Origin: Candidatus Omnitrophota bacterium
GTDB lineage: Bacteria > Hinthialibacterota > Hinthialibacteria > Hinthialibacterales > Hinthialibacteraceae
DNA length: 64,000 nucleotides
Direction: 5' to 3'
Assembly (NCBI GenBank): GCA_003598175.1
Contig: QZKN01000151.1
Span: 18,897-82,896, forward strand
Shown: piece by piece, positions 51,962 to 61,592 of the stretch
Layout: each line of letters starts with the position of its first letter
Position numbering within the stretch: the stretch's first letter is position 1
Made by a program: the position numbers and the translations under genes
The notes under the pieces: model-generated
What the model saw: only the letters and a program-made list of their open reading frames with translations
Databases searched by the model: none
What the model was told of the DNA's origin: nothing

Positions 51962-53071
51962 TTATTCATACCTACCATAATTTAGCGCTGTTTCGATCAA
52001 TCGATAGTAATTTCTTTCAGTCGTTTGCCACAATGGCGCGTTGATGGGCGCGGCAGTCGGCATGATGACGTAACCGCCGCCTTCCGCCGCGGCGTCGATG
52101 GATTGTTTGACGTAGGTTTCGATCTGTTCCGGCTGCCAATATTCGAGATAGGCGAGTTCGATATTACCAAAGAGAATCAGACTCTCGCCATATCGTTTCT
52201 TAACATCGCCCAGGTCGACGTCGCCCTGCGGCGGAGGTTCGAGCGGATCGGTGGCGTCTGCGCCCATTTCGATGAATTGATCGAGCAGCTGGCTGACGTT
52301 GCCGTGCGAATGCAACCGAACGTAACCGCCGTATTCGTGAATCAGGTCGATTATCGCCTTATCATATTCAAGCACCAATTCGCGGAAAACATCGGGCGGA
52401 AAATAAGGTGGGCTGATGTATTCGGGACCGTAAATCCGCCAAACCGGACCGGCGCCATGTTCGAGTTTGTACCGCAATTCGGCGTGAAGGCGTTCGAGCG
52501 CGAGGTCCATGAATTTCCGCAACCTTGCTCGTTCCTGCCAGGCGAGAATCATGAACGGCTCGAAATCGAGTGCATACGCCATCGTGCATACCGGATCCAT
52601 CGTATCACACAGCATAACGCCGCGATCGCCCAAACGCGCGACGGCCTGCTCAAACGAACTCATGTCCACCCCGCCGAATTCCCACGGCAGGGCATAATAC
52701 GTTTCCATGTCTTCAAGTGTTTTGAACAACGGCTCGATCGTCCACGTCGTGTGGAGGTCGTCATCGCGACGAGTGAGACGGGTAAGGTCGTGTACGGGCG
52801 TATGGAGTGTATATCGCTGAAACGTGCTTTTGCCTTCGCGCCATTCGACGATTTCCTCGTCCCAGCGATATTTATTTATTCCGGATCGCTCCCAAAGGTA
52901 AAGAATATCCGTGTTCTCGCCGATGAATTGTAGAAGACTGCGATAGCTGGGTTGGTTTTCATACCAGGAATCCGCGCCGAAAGGGAGCAGTTCGTATGTG
53001 GAAATCGGCACACGATCCACCGGTTCGCGACGAAATGTCTTTAAAAGGCGCTGTTGTGATGTCAATTTCAT
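51962..53071 (-). CDS. Uroporphyrinogen decarboxylase-family protein (likely methyltransferase-type)
   Basis: 369 residues. The UROD fold is visible in LTSQQRLLKTFRREPVDRVP, GPEYISPPYFPPDVFRELVL, GGYVRLHSHGNVSQLLDQFI and the C-terminal GYVIMPTAAPINAPLW. The true UROD N-terminal substrate signature (PVWFMRQAGR) is missing, so haem synthesis is unlikely. In Planctomycetota-like bacteria such paralogues are abundant and are thought to act on methyl groups of corrinoid-linked substrates or on unknown small molecules. LHSHGN may supply zinc ligands as in MtaA/CmuA-type methyltransferases. It is divergent from the amidohydrolase gene 226 bp away, which may mark a shared pathway. No corrinoid protein gene is adjacent. 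Confidence 0.85.
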   Translation of the reverse strand: MKLTSQQRLLKTFRREPVDRVPISTYELLPFGADSWYENQPSYRSLLQFIGENTDILYLWERSGINKYRWDEEIVEWREGKSTFQRYTLHTPVHDLTRLTRRDDDLHTTWTIEPLFKTLEDMETYYALPWEFGGVDMSSFEQAVARLGDRGVMLCDTMDPVCTMAYALDFEPFMILAWQERARLRKFMDLALERLHAELRYKLEHGAGPVWRIYGPEYISPPYFPPDVFRELVLEYDKAIIDLIHEYGGYVRLHSHGNVSQLLDQFIEMGADATDPLEPPPQGDVDLGDVKKRYGESLILFGNIELAYLEYWQPEQIETYVKQSIDAAAEGGGYVIMPTAAPINAPLWQTTERNYYRLIETALNYGRYE

Positions 53072-53167
53072 ATATTGATCTCCGGTCCTATGTCGTCATG
53101 GAAAAAAGTCTTATTTAAACTTGAAATTGGCATATATTGAGTGTGCAAAATTTCCGCACCGTAATTT

Positions 53168-53197
53168 TTGACGTTTTTTTCAGGGCAACACTATAAT
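53168..53197 (+). promoter_or_regulatory. Sigma-70-type promoter for the amidohydrolase gene
   Basis: TTGACG (53168-53173), an 18-base spacer and a perfect TATAAT (53192-53197), about 100 bp before the start codon at 53298. One of the best promoter matches in the window. Confidence 0.6.
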
Positions 53198-53297
53198 AGA
53201 GGATATCGGAATTTATATAAATGCTTGGAATCCATTGAATTAGCAAGAAATACAGTATGAATGGAATGAAGCATGTGCAACGATAGGATCGGATTTC

Positions 53298-54074
53298 ATG
53301 ATCATTGATGTTCACGCACATCTCACGCCCAATGGCAAGTGGTTTGGAAACGGCGCGGACGCGTCCGTTGATGCTTTGTTGCGGCAAATGGATGAGGCGG
53401 CTGTCGACATGGCCGTGCTGTTACCCATGCCGTGGCTGCATGATAATGATTTCATGCTGAAAACCGCGGCGCAACATAAGGATCGCTTCATACCCGGAGT
53501 GACCGTGGATGTGTTTTACGATATCGCAGAACAATTAAAAAGGTTGATGGATCATGGGGCGCGGATCATCAAACTGCATCCCAAACGGCAGAATTTAAAT
53601 TCGCCGCATAACTCCACGTTGCGAGATATTTTTGGATTTGCGGAAGAAAATGCAATTCCGGTGGTTATGGATACCTTTCATCTTCCCGCCGGGCATATGT
53701 TGCAGTGGACGCCATTGCATTATGACGAATTGCTGGCGGAATTTCCGCACCTGCATTTGATTCTGGCGCATGGCGGATCGTTTCATGTGCTGGAAACGAT
53801 GGAATTGATGAGCGCGCATCCATCGGTTTATACGGATATTTCCTACATCATCAATTATTTTTCCCCAACTACCTCCGTCTGGAACGATCTTCACTTTTTT
53901 CTGCGTCAAACAAAAGGTGAACGCATTCTTTGGGGCTCGGATTTTCCTGATTATTCGTTGGGAGAAAGTCTGGCAGCGGCAAATGAGTTGATGAGGGATA
54001 TGAAAGAAGGCGTTCGCAAATCTATCCTTGGCGCGAACGCCTTCAATTTACTTAACTTAACGAAAACGGATTAA
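53298..54074 (+). CDS. Amidohydrolase-family (metal-dependent TIM-barrel) hydrolase
   Basis: 258 residues. MIIDVHAHLTP gives the His-x-His metal pair at the first strand; HGARIIKLHPKRQNLN, HLHLILAHGGSFH and ILWGSDFPDY give the later His and the catalytic Asp of amidohydrolase-2 (PF04909) enzymes. These cytoplasmic enzymes hydrolyse or decarboxylate cyclic or aromatic acids and lactones; the substrate here is unknown. It is divergent from the UROD-family gene, with which it is often found in related genomes. Confidence 0.85.
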   Translation: MIIDVHAHLTPNGKWFGNGADASVDALLRQMDEAAVDMAVLLPMPWLHDNDFMLKTAAQHKDRFIPGVTVDVFYDIAEQLKRLMDHGARIIKLHPKRQNLNSPHNSTLRDIFGFAEENAIPVVMDTFHLPAGHMLQWTPLHYDELLAEFPHLHLILAHGGSFHVLETMELMSAHPSVYTDISYIINYFSPTTSVWNDLHFFLRQTKGERILWGSDFPDYSLGESLAAANELMRDMKEGVRKSILGANAFNLLNLTKTD

Positions 54075-54106
54075 ACCGGTTTATTAATATTTTTTCCTCT
54101 ACAAAA

Positions 54107-57100
54107 TCAAAATACCTGAAACGGTTGGTTTAAACCATATCCGATCACGTCGTATCGATCGCCGGCCGGTTGACCGTCTTTCGGGCCGCGTTGGAACATG
54201 CCAGGCCAGGCGGAGCCGCGCGGGGAGCCGTTATGATGCGGACCGAGCAGGTTTTTCAGGCTGCCGAAAACGACGACGGTGATGGTGTTCTCGCCATTGC
54301 GGATTTTATCGCTGATATCCAGCCGCCAGGGCTGCCAGCCGATGTATCCGGCGAATTCGCCGTTCACGTCCACGCGCGCGACGGTTCCTTTCCAATCCTG
54401 CAATTCCACATAATGAGGCGCTGAACCTTGCTCACAGACGACTTTTTGCGTGTAAGCCACTTTGCCGGGATAACAGGGACGTCCTTGCTCTGACCACGAG
54501 CCGAGTTGTAAAGCCGTCGGAGGAACGATTTTCCATCCTTTCTCTGCGCTAGCCAGTTGGAAATCGCCCAGCAAATAGACCGTTTCCGGTTCGTGATGGA
54601 GAGTAAACGGCCGACCGATTGTGGATATCTCATTGCGGCCGTCCTTCAGCCATTCGGGTTTGAGATTGTAAACGTTGAACGATCGATCCAGCCACCATTC
54701 TCCCTTTTCCGACTGCGCCAAATGCCCGTTGATCCTGACCTGATAGCGTTCTCCCCGCTCGACGACCAGCCGCAATGCCGGCATGGAGTCGTAATTTGCG
54801 ATGGTGAAGGGATAGCGCAATTCAAAACCGGAATCCGGCGGAAAATGGTCTTTTTGCAGGATTTCATCTTTGAATTGCACCGCGCTGTCCCACGGATTTC
54901 TATCGAAACCATGCGCCTGATAGATTTGCCGTTGGGCGTCGTAGAAATACAGCCCTTTTGATTCCTTGCCGCTTACTATCAAATCGACGTAATCCAGCGG
55001 CAGGACGTTCGGCTCGAGCATTTCGATCTGCAATTCGCCGATTGTTTTCAGCGGTGTGTCCTTTGCGACAAATTTTGACTGGGGCGGAAGATTGGGATCC
55101 GGCTTGCCTTTACGATAAATTGCAAAAAGGGCGCTGCCGGCGGGTGGGAGTTCAACATTCCATAACTTTGAGTCGCCGGTTTGCGATTGAGTTTCGATGA
55201 ATTCGAAAGTTCCCGATGCGGGATTCCATTTTTCCACGAATTTGCAGGAAACGGTGGTTTCCGCGACGGACGATTCGTCCAAACTGGTGTTGGAAACGAA
55301 CAGAAGATAGCCATCGTCCAGTTCGCGCAGATAGTGGTAGACGCGGCCGTTTTTCGGCGGCGTCGAGGTGACGAGAACGCCTGCATTTTCCATCTGTTTG
55401 AGTTGGTCAGGAGTGAAGTTTTCCTCAATCCATCTCTTTCCCGCTTTTTGTTTGATTGTTTGGATGGAATCGCTGGGTTTGCAATCCACGTAAGGCGGAA
55501 CGCCGACGAGGCTAATGATTTTACCACCGTTTTCGACGAAATCATCAAGAAGGCGGACGGTTGAGCTCTCCAAATTTTCCGTTCCCGGCGGCAGAATCAC
55601 GAGATTGTAGGCGCACTCGCCGACAACGAGTTTGCCGTCCTGCACGCGAGCATGATCGGCCATGACCGGTTCGCTGCCCAAATCGAACGCCACGTGCGCC
55701 GCACCCAGCTCAGTAATATAACTTTGAAAAGCCGTGCCGAGTTCGTTTAATTTTGGGGATTGGGAACGGCTCCAGTTATACATCCATGCGGTCGTGGTAG
55801 GTTGAATGACCAAAATCGGATTGCGTTCCTTCCCCGCTGCGAGCGTCCACGAAAGACGACTGAAATAGTCGGTGGAGATGTGATACGCTTCCCAATACGG
55901 CGCGTGATAGGAAAAGGATTGCGGATGGTCGCGTTTGCGAGCGCCGCGAATGGTGTAATAACTGAGATGGGGATTGAAGAGGTTGATCCCGCCGACGTGC
56001 AGAAAATCGCCGATGCGTTTCATGTCTTCGAGGGTCAATTCCCAGCCGCCCGCGCCGTACGCTTCACATAATTTACGCACGCGGCCGAATTGATTGGCAA
56101 TGCTGTTGACTTCTTTGTTGGAACGGTAATTGCCGAACTGCGCATTGAAGGCTTCGCTGTATTGATTCATCAGGCAGTCGATGCCGGGCCAGTGCTGCCA
56201 GGCGTAGAAACTCATGATGTCCGGGTTGTGGGAGAGATCCGGCCAGCCGTGTTCCCAAACGTGGCCGGTGGAGGCGATTCCGCGTTTTTCACAGGCTTCA
56301 TAATATGGTTTGGCGAAATTGTTCATGAACAAATCGAGAATGGTTGCCGCGTAATCGTGCCGAACGCGCCGCCAGTCGCCCACATCGGCGTGGATCGAAG
56401 GCAGATGATCGAGAAGGTCGTAGCCCCAGCGTTTCTGAAAAGCGGCAGGCAGGATCGACGACCAGCAGCCGGCAACCTGCGGTTCGTCGGAGAAACAGGC
56501 CAAAACACTTTTGCCGTAAAGATCGGACAACACTTTGTCGTAATTTTCGAGCGTGACTTTCAGAAAGCAATCCGTGACGTCGCGACGCATGACGTCAACG
56601 TAGGTTCGCCCGCCATACCACGGCGAGCGGTTTCCATAACGGACGCGATAAGCGATATACATAGCCGGTTGCAGATTCAAGTCGCCGGCGGATTTTGATT
56701 CGCCTTTTGCGACTGCAGGAAGGGATACTCGTTCATATTTTCCCGCCTGTTCGTCAGTTACGCGGTAGAGAGCAAGCGTATCTCCATCAACGATCAGATC
56801 ATTCAGCTTATCCGCGGAAAATTCCTGCCGCTGCAGGGAAAGCTGAGTGGAATCGGGAATTAATTCGGGCACGAAACCGCCGGCAAAACCGGACGGATAG
56901 CTGTTTTCATCATAAATATAAGTCACCATGCCTCGTTTTTGCGCTTCATCCGCCGTGAAACGCCACAATTCCAGCCAGCGGTCGGATAGATAAGGCGTAA
57001 CCAGGCCGGGACGAGGATGAACGAAAACGCCGCCATAACCTTGTTGTTTGAATTCGTCCAACTGGCGGGCAAGTTCCTCTTCCTGCATGTCATCGTTCCA

Positions 57101-57271
57101 CACATAAAGCGGAGCGGGACGATACGGGGCGGGAGGATCGGCGAAATGCTGCCGCACGTCGGCCATTTTGGAGACGCGCAACTCGCCGGGATTGTCCGCC
57201 ATTGCGTGAAAAACAGACAATACGCACGACACCAGCGTGATACAGGTAATCAAGGAAAGTAATCGATTCAT
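54107..57271 (-). CDS. Secreted GH106-like glycoside hydrolase (alpha-L-rhamnosidase type)
   Basis: 1054 residues with signal peptide (MNRLLSLITCITLVSCVLSV). The opening of the mature part, PAPLYVWNDDMQEEELARQL and QGYGGVFVHPRPGLVTPYLS, is the typical start of GH106-like proteins (PF17132). A barrel follows (YIYDENSYPSGFAGGFV, ACFSDEPQVAGCW, ASTGHVWEHGW), with acidic residues suited to catalysis. The C-terminal part (about 850-1050) looks like a galactose-binding-like jelly roll (VELQDWKGTVARVDVNGEFA, NTITVVVFGSLKNLLGPHH). GH106 enzymes release L-rhamnose from pectin or flavonoid glycosides. The substrate here is unproven. Acts in the periplasm or outside. Confidence 0.85.
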   Translation of the reverse strand: MNRLLSLITCITLVSCVLSVFHAMADNPGELRVSKMADVRQHFADPPAPYRPAPLYVWNDDMQEEELARQLDEFKQQGYGGVFVHPRPGLVTPYLSDRWLELWRFTADEAQKRGMVTYIYDENSYPSGFAGGFVPELIPDSTQLSLQRQEFSADKLNDLIVDGDTLALYRVTDEQAGKYERVSLPAVAKGESKSAGDLNLQPAMYIAYRVRYGNRSPWYGGRTYVDVMRRDVTDCFLKVTLENYDKVLSDLYGKSVLACFSDEPQVAGCWSSILPAAFQKRWGYDLLDHLPSIHADVGDWRRVRHDYAATILDLFMNNFAKPYYEACEKRGIASTGHVWEHGWPDLSHNPDIMSFYAWQHWPGIDCLMNQYSEAFNAQFGNYRSNKEVNSIANQFGRVRKLCEAYGAGGWELTLEDMKRIGDFLHVGGINLFNPHLSYYTIRGARKRDHPQSFSYHAPYWEAYHISTDYFSRLSWTLAAGKERNPILVIQPTTTAWMYNWSRSQSPKLNELGTAFQSYITELGAAHVAFDLGSEPVMADHARVQDGKLVVGECAYNLVILPPGTENLESSTVRLLDDFVENGGKIISLVGVPPYVDCKPSDSIQTIKQKAGKRWIEENFTPDQLKQMENAGVLVTSTPPKNGRVYHYLRELDDGYLLFVSNTSLDESSVAETTVSCKFVEKWNPASGTFEFIETQSQTGDSKLWNVELPPAGSALFAIYRKGKPDPNLPPQSKFVAKDTPLKTIGELQIEMLEPNVLPLDYVDLIVSGKESKGLYFYDAQRQIYQAHGFDRNPWDSAVQFKDEILQKDHFPPDSGFELRYPFTIANYDSMPALRLVVERGERYQVRINGHLAQSEKGEWWLDRSFNVYNLKPEWLKDGRNEISTIGRPFTLHHEPETVYLLGDFQLASAEKGWKIVPPTALQLGSWSEQGRPCYPGKVAYTQKVVCEQGSAPHYVELQDWKGTVARVDVNGEFAGYIGWQPWRLDISDKIRNGENTITVVVFGSLKNLLGPHHNGSPRGSAWPGMFQRGPKDGQPAGDRYDVIGYGLNQPFQVF

Positions 57272-57340
57272 CTTTCACCTCGTTTTCTTATCAATTGTTC
57301 TCAGTTCTGCCGGAAGAATGGATTCTTCAGACAATAACCA

Positions 57341-57562
57341 TCACACCACGGTTCGCTCGCGATTTAAAACCAACACATCGGAAATGGGCAATGTTGCAAT
57401 ACATCTTGTCCGGCCATCCCGATCCAAAAATTCCACTTCCACCGCATCCGGAGGCAATAATTCCACAACCGTGCCAACATCACCGGTTTGCAAATGGCTT
57501 TCCTCATACGATTCCAATATTGCGATCATATCGAATAATTGAGGTTTTTTTTTCTTTTTCAC
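57341..57562 (-). CDS. DUF4926 protein, downstream partner of DUF6883
   Basis: 73 residues. The body, FDMIAILESYEESHLQTGDV, then GTVVELLPPDAVEVEFLDRD and GRTRCIATLPISDV, matches DUF4926 (a small beta-barrel-like protein). It starts 15 bp after the DUF6883 stop on the same strand. In many bacteria the two are paired in this order, a toxin-antitoxin-like layout, though the function is not established. Confidence 0.8.
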   Translation of the reverse strand: MKKKKKPQLFDMIAILESYEESHLQTGDVGTVVELLPPDAVEVEFLDRDGRTRCIATLPISDVLVLNRERTVV

Positions 57563-57577
57563 CGTAAAACTCCTACC

Positions 57578-57949
57578 TTATCGCAAGTAGCATGAAACAA
57601 ATCTAGGAATTTCCTCACCGGTACGAATAATCCACGCAGAACGAATCACTGCTTTACTGATTGGTCCAATAAAGTAGAAATCAATTGTGAAACGCTGCCC
57701 ATAATCATCTTTTTTTCCGAGAATTACTTCGTTCGACCTTGCCGCTTCTCTTAATGCTTTCACAAGCAAATCGACGTTACATATTGTAATCCCAAGAACA
57801 CTTTGAAATAACCGCGCTTTGTGTTTTCCTTCATCATGCTCATTATCAAGTATATAATCGTAAAATTTTCGTAAATCAATGAACGCATGCTCTCCGTTCG
57901 GCAAGCGCACAAACTCTTCTCCTTTCATCATTCCGGGAAACAGACTCAT
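57578..57949 (-). CDS. DUF6883 protein (toxin-antitoxin-like module)
   Basis: 123 residues from the ATG at 57949; shorter starts at Met7 or Met8 are possible, and none has a good ribosome site. The DUF6883 pattern is full: FIDLRKFYDYILDNEHDEGK, HKARLFQSVLGITICNVDLL, DDYGQRFTIDFYFIGP, AVIRSAWIIRTGEEIPRFVS. Members are often next to DUF4926 genes or fused to toxin domains of polymorphic systems. It may be a nuclease-like toxin or a partner; not proven. A possible MazF-like remnant sits upstream (58027-58150). Confidence 0.8.
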   Translation of the reverse strand: MSLFPGMMKGEEFVRLPNGEHAFIDLRKFYDYILDNEHDEGKHKARLFQSVLGITICNVDLLVKALREAARSNEVILGKKDDYGQRFTIDFYFIGPISKAVIRSAWIIRTGEEIPRFVSCYLR

Positions 57950-58256
57950 TCAAAAAGAGAATCCAGCTTTCTGATTCGGAAATCAGGAAACCATAAAACT
58001 TAAAAAAAGCAAGAGGCAACATCCCTTCAATTTGTCTTGACAATGAGATCCACCTCAGTTTGATAGCGCGTTGGAGTTGCTTGCGAATGCCTTGCATAAC
58101 GCAAAAGGATGTTTAACAATGGAACGACAGCGACGTCGCCGGTTTTCATGAAATCCCCACGCCGGCATCCTGTCGGCTGCACCGGAAATGTCGCCAATAC
58201 GGCGGCGTTGCGATTCGTTGAGAATGACAAAATAAAAGGGACAGGGCGCAAGGGAT

Positions 58257-59858
58257 ATGAATGTGTGGAAAGGTATTGCGAATTTTTATCGGACCGGGCC
58301 GGATAAGCCGCTGCGGGAAAACGAAAATGAGATACGGAAAATTTATGAGCGGAAACGCCGGGAAGTGTTTCTCGCCATTGTTTTCGGATACAGTTTTTAT
58401 TATGTCACTCGTTTAAGCATCAGCGTGGCCAAGAAACCGATGATCGACAGCGGCGTCCTGGATGCCGCGCAGCTGGGGAAAATCGGCTTTGCCATCTGGC
58501 TCAGCTACGCATTTGGAAAATTGATCAGTGGATTCATCGCCGATCATTGCAACATGCGGAAATTCATGACGACCGGTCTGCTGGTATCCGCTGTCATTAA
58601 TATCCTCTTCGGATTTTCCGATGTTTTCCTCGTTTTTTTGGTATTATGGTTTCTGAACGGATGGTTTCAATCGATGGGATGCGCTCCCAGTGTGGTGGTC
58701 ATGTCGCAATGGTTCAGCAATCGCGAACGGGGAACGCGGTACGGGCTGTGGAGCGCGGCGCACAGCATCGGCGAAGGCATCACCTTTGTGCTGACGGCGG
58801 TGGTCATCTCCTACTTCGGCTGGCGATGGGGATTTTGGAGCGCGGGAGGAATTACAATCGGCGTGGCCATTCTCATGGCGGTTTTTCTCGCCGACCGTCC
58901 GCGCACGCTCGGTCTGCCGGCCATTGCGGAGTACAAAAACGATCACTCCGGCGAGGAGCAAACGGAATCGATTTCCATTTGGCAGGCGCAAAAAGAAGTT
59001 CTATTGAATTCGGCCGTATGGATTCTCGGCCTCAGCAGCGCCTGTATGTACGTCGCGCGGTATGGCATCAGCAGTTGGGGCGTCATGTTTTTGCAGGAAG
59101 CCAAGGATTATTCCATCATCGCGGCGGGATCGCTGTTGGGCCTGGCAAAAATAGTGGAAACCGTGGGCGCGGTGTCGTCCGGTTTTGTTTCCGACTTCTT
59201 TTTTGGATCGAGACGGAACGTCGTCGCGTTATTTTACGGACTCGTGGAGATCGTGGGGCTGATCATTTTATTTACCGCCCCCTCAACCCATCTCTTCAAT
59301 CTCGATCCCGCGTTTGCGACAAATATAAACGATGGACCGGCGTCCGGCGAGATTTCACAGGTGTTTCAGGAACACGGATTCGTGTTGCCGGAAAACGCGT
59401 ATATCACATCCGAAAGTTATAAAGATTTTAACGGCGACCAGCGTAACTGCTGGATCATCCATTGCAGCGATTGGGCTTTCGGATTGATGGATTACACCAT
59501 TCATGAAACCGCCGGCGAATTGCATGTGGGTTCCCATTTCAACATCCTGCACGTGCTGGGCGCTTCGATGTTCGGATTCGGCCTCGGCGGTTTGCTGGTT
59601 TTTCTCGGCGGGCTTATGGCGGTGGATATTTGCTCGAAACGGGCCACTGGCGCGGCAATGGGTTTGGTCGGCGTATTCAGTTATTTGGGCGCGGCGGTGC
59701 AGGAATGGGTGAGCGGCAATTTGATCGAAGCAGGGAAAACGGTCGTGGAAGGACAATCTCTTCACGATTTCAACAGCGCGATCCTATTTTGGCTGGGCGC
59801 GGCGATTTTGGCGGTTTTGTTGTCTTCCACTCTTTGGAACGTGAAGGCAAAAAAATGA
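58257..59858 (+). CDS. OPA-family (GlpT/UhpT-like) MFS transporter with inserted periplasmic segment
   Basis: 533 residues, longer than the usual 440-460. The family is shown by FGYSFYYVTRLSISVAKKPM, LGKIGFAIWLSYAFGKLISG, GLLVSAVINILFGFSD, WFLNGWFQSMGCAPSVVVMS and WSAAHSIGEG. Members exchange phosphate for glycerol-3-phosphate or hexose-6-phosphate at the inner membrane. Residues about 342-425 (e.g. NLDPAFATNINDGPASGEIS, DFNGDQRNCWIIHCSDWAF) are an extra soluble segment between two helices, unusual for the family, with two Cys that may form a disulfide. The normal C-terminal half resumes at HFNILHVLGASMFGFGLGGL. The start codon follows GGGCGCAAGGGAT. It precedes the GT9 gene by 17 bp. Confidence 0.85.
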   Translation: MNVWKGIANFYRTGPDKPLRENENEIRKIYERKRREVFLAIVFGYSFYYVTRLSISVAKKPMIDSGVLDAAQLGKIGFAIWLSYAFGKLISGFIADHCNMRKFMTTGLLVSAVINILFGFSDVFLVFLVLWFLNGWFQSMGCAPSVVVMSQWFSNRERGTRYGLWSAAHSIGEGITFVLTAVVISYFGWRWGFWSAGGITIGVAILMAVFLADRPRTLGLPAIAEYKNDHSGEEQTESISIWQAQKEVLLNSAVWILGLSSACMYVARYGISSWGVMFLQEAKDYSIIAAGSLLGLAKIVETVGAVSSGFVSDFFFGSRRNVVALFYGLVEIVGLIILFTAPSTHLFNLDPAFATNINDGPASGEISQVFQEHGFVLPENAYITSESYKDFNGDQRNCWIIHCSDWAFGLMDYTIHETAGELHVGSHFNILHVLGASMFGFGLGGLLVFLGGLMAVDICSKRATGAAMGLVGVFSYLGAAVQEWVSGNLIEAGKTVVEGQSLHDFNSAILFWLGAAILAVLLSSTLWNVKAKK

Positions 59859-59875
59859 ACGATTTGCAGTAACGA

Positions 59876-60883
59876 ATGAAAAACATTTTGATCATAAAAC
59901 CCTCCGCGTTAGGCGACGTGATTCAGGCCACCTGCATGTTGCCGATTCTCAAAATCCGCATTCCCGAAATACGCATCAGCTGGCTGGTTTTCGAAGAAAA
60001 TGCGGATGTGGTTCTCGATCATCCGCTCGTCGATCACGTCGTGAAAGTGAAACGACGCGGCTCATTCTTCCGACGACTACCATCCTTGTTGCGCGAACTG
60101 CGCGAACCGCAATTTGACACGGTTATCGATATTCAATGCCTTTTTCGTTCCGCCATGCTCTCGTTTTTAACCGGCTGCAAAAGACGAATCGGTTATAAAA
60201 ACGGGCGCGAAGGTTCAACCTATTTTTATACGGAAACTTTGGACATTCCCACGCGGTCCATGCACGCCGTGGAGGGGTACATTCTCCTCTGCGAAGCGCT
60301 GGGCGCAAAGCGGTTGGAGCGGATTGAATTTCCGCTGCCGATCAAGGTACATCATCGAAACCGCGTTCATGCGTTACTGGCCGAACACCCGATTCGCAGG
60401 CCGTTGATCACCATCTGCCCGACCGCAAAATGGGAAACCAAACGCTGGCCGGAGTCCTATTTTGCTCAGCTGGCGGACGAATTGTACCTCCGAACAAATG
60501 GGGAAATCGTACTAACAGGCGCAAAGGACGAAACGCCGATCGTGGATCGCATCACCCGGCAGATGAACGGAAAATGCCTGAATCTGGCAGGACAGCTCTC
60601 GATACCGGAGTTGGCGGCTTTACTCGAAATTTCCGATTTGTTCGTCGGCAACGATTCCGCGCCCATGCATCTGGCTTCCGCGGTGGGCGTCAAAACCGTC
60701 GCGCTTTTCGGCCCGACCGATCCCGACCTGACCGGACCCTACGATCCCGGCGCGACGGTTCTCAAGCAGGATGTCCATTGCCGGCCGTGTTTTCAAAAAC
60801 GCTGTAATCACATCATTTGTTTGGAAAATCTGTCGCCGCAAACGGTCATAAAAGCATGTATGGATAAACTGCGGGAGCAATGA
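59876..60883 (+). CDS. Glycosyltransferase family 9 (heptosyltransferase-like)
   Basis: 335 residues. The start ILIIKPSALGDVIQATCMLP is the family's nucleotide-sugar entry signature; ITICPTAKWETKRWPESYFA and LFVGNDSAPMHLASAVGVKT are the GT9 donor-binding segments. It transfers heptose or a related sugar in LPS-like or surface-glycan synthesis, at the cytoplasmic face. C-terminal VHCRPCFQKRCNHIICLENL is a Cys-rich motif seen in many heptosyltransferases. It lies 17 bp after the OPA transporter, likely one operon. Confidence 0.9.
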   Translation: MKNILIIKPSALGDVIQATCMLPILKIRIPEIRISWLVFEENADVVLDHPLVDHVVKVKRRGSFFRRLPSLLRELREPQFDTVIDIQCLFRSAMLSFLTGCKRRIGYKNGREGSTYFYTETLDIPTRSMHAVEGYILLCEALGAKRLERIEFPLPIKVHHRNRVHALLAEHPIRRPLITICPTAKWETKRWPESYFAQLADELYLRTNGEIVLTGAKDETPIVDRITRQMNGKCLNLAGQLSIPELAALLEISDLFVGNDSAPMHLASAVGVKTVALFGPTDPDLTGPYDPGATVLKQDVHCRPCFQKRCNHIICLENLSPQTVIKACMDKLREQ

Positions 60884-60884
60884 G

Positions 60885-61592
60885 CTAATCTTTTAGGTCA
60901 TAAGGCGCGTGCGGTGAGTTCATCAATGCGGTTAATATCTGTTTTTTGACCATCCTTCCGCTGCTATACATAAATATTAGCAATAAAAACGCTCCCCACG
61001 GCGCCATACACAGGAAATTGAACAAGCCATGAGAAATAATGGATATAACCAATCCCGCGCGAACATAAATCCAACCTTTGGATGATTCATCCATAAATTT
61101 TGTGATTCCCAGCGCAAATCCCCACGCGGCGGAAAACAGGACGTGGCCGGGAACGGAAAGGAGGGCTCGCGACAGGGAAAGTCCGAGCGTGCCGCCGTAA
61201 ACGGATTCATCTCCGATGGTCAGCACGGATGACTGGTGAGAGATCAGATAGCCCAGATTTTCGAGAGAGGCAAATCCCAACGCTGTCGCGGCCGCATAGA
61301 CGATGCCGTCCATCGGCTCGTCGAATTCCGCATAACGGTAGATCGTCGTGCGGACAAGAAAAAATTTGGCGCATTCCTCGATGACGGGCGCGGCAAAGAT
61401 AAGCATGGTAAAAGGCGAGAGCGGCAGGATATTCTCGATCAAACCGCAAGGAATGACGAGAAGCATACCGTAAAAAAACATGCGCCAAACCAACGCTTTC
61501 GGCTCCGGCTCCAATTCGTCTTTTTTATAAAAATACCACAGCCAAAATAAGCCCGGCGCGAAGGCTAGGATGCCAATCCAATAACCATTCAT
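60885..61592 (-). CDS. PrsW-family intramembrane metalloprotease
   Basis: About 235 residues from the ATG at 61592; the longer frame from 61664 begins with a low-quality, non-membrane stretch. Eight or so hydrophobic segments are present, with the family's motifs: APVIEECAKFFLV (EExxK), FASLENLGYLIS, HVLFSAAWGFALG and ISHGLFNF. In Bacillus PrsW cleaves an anti-sigma factor; elsewhere substrates differ. It converges on the GT9 gene with only one base between stop codons. Whether an anti-sigma factor partner exists is not seen in the window. Confidence 0.85.
   Translation of the reverse strand: MNGYWIGILAFAPGLFWLWYFYKKDELEPEPKALVWRMFFYGMLLVIPCGLIENILPLSPFTMLIFAAPVIEECAKFFLVRTTIYRYAEFDEPMDGIVYAAATALGFASLENLGYLISHQSSVLTIGDESVYGGTLGLSLSRALLSVPGHVLFSAAWGFALGITKFMDESSKGWIYVRAGLVISIISHGLFNFLCMAPWGAFLLLIFMYSSGRMVKKQILTALMNSPHAPYDLKD

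Noticed and set aside
52025..52933. 302-codon reading frame opposite the UROD-family gene
   Set aside because: No motif; the minus-strand gene has full family signatures.
58027..58251. Short minus-strand frame whose internal Met begins MKTGDVAVVPL, like a MazF/PemK toxin
   Set aside because: Only about eleven residues fit; the rest is unlike the family. At most a decayed remnant.
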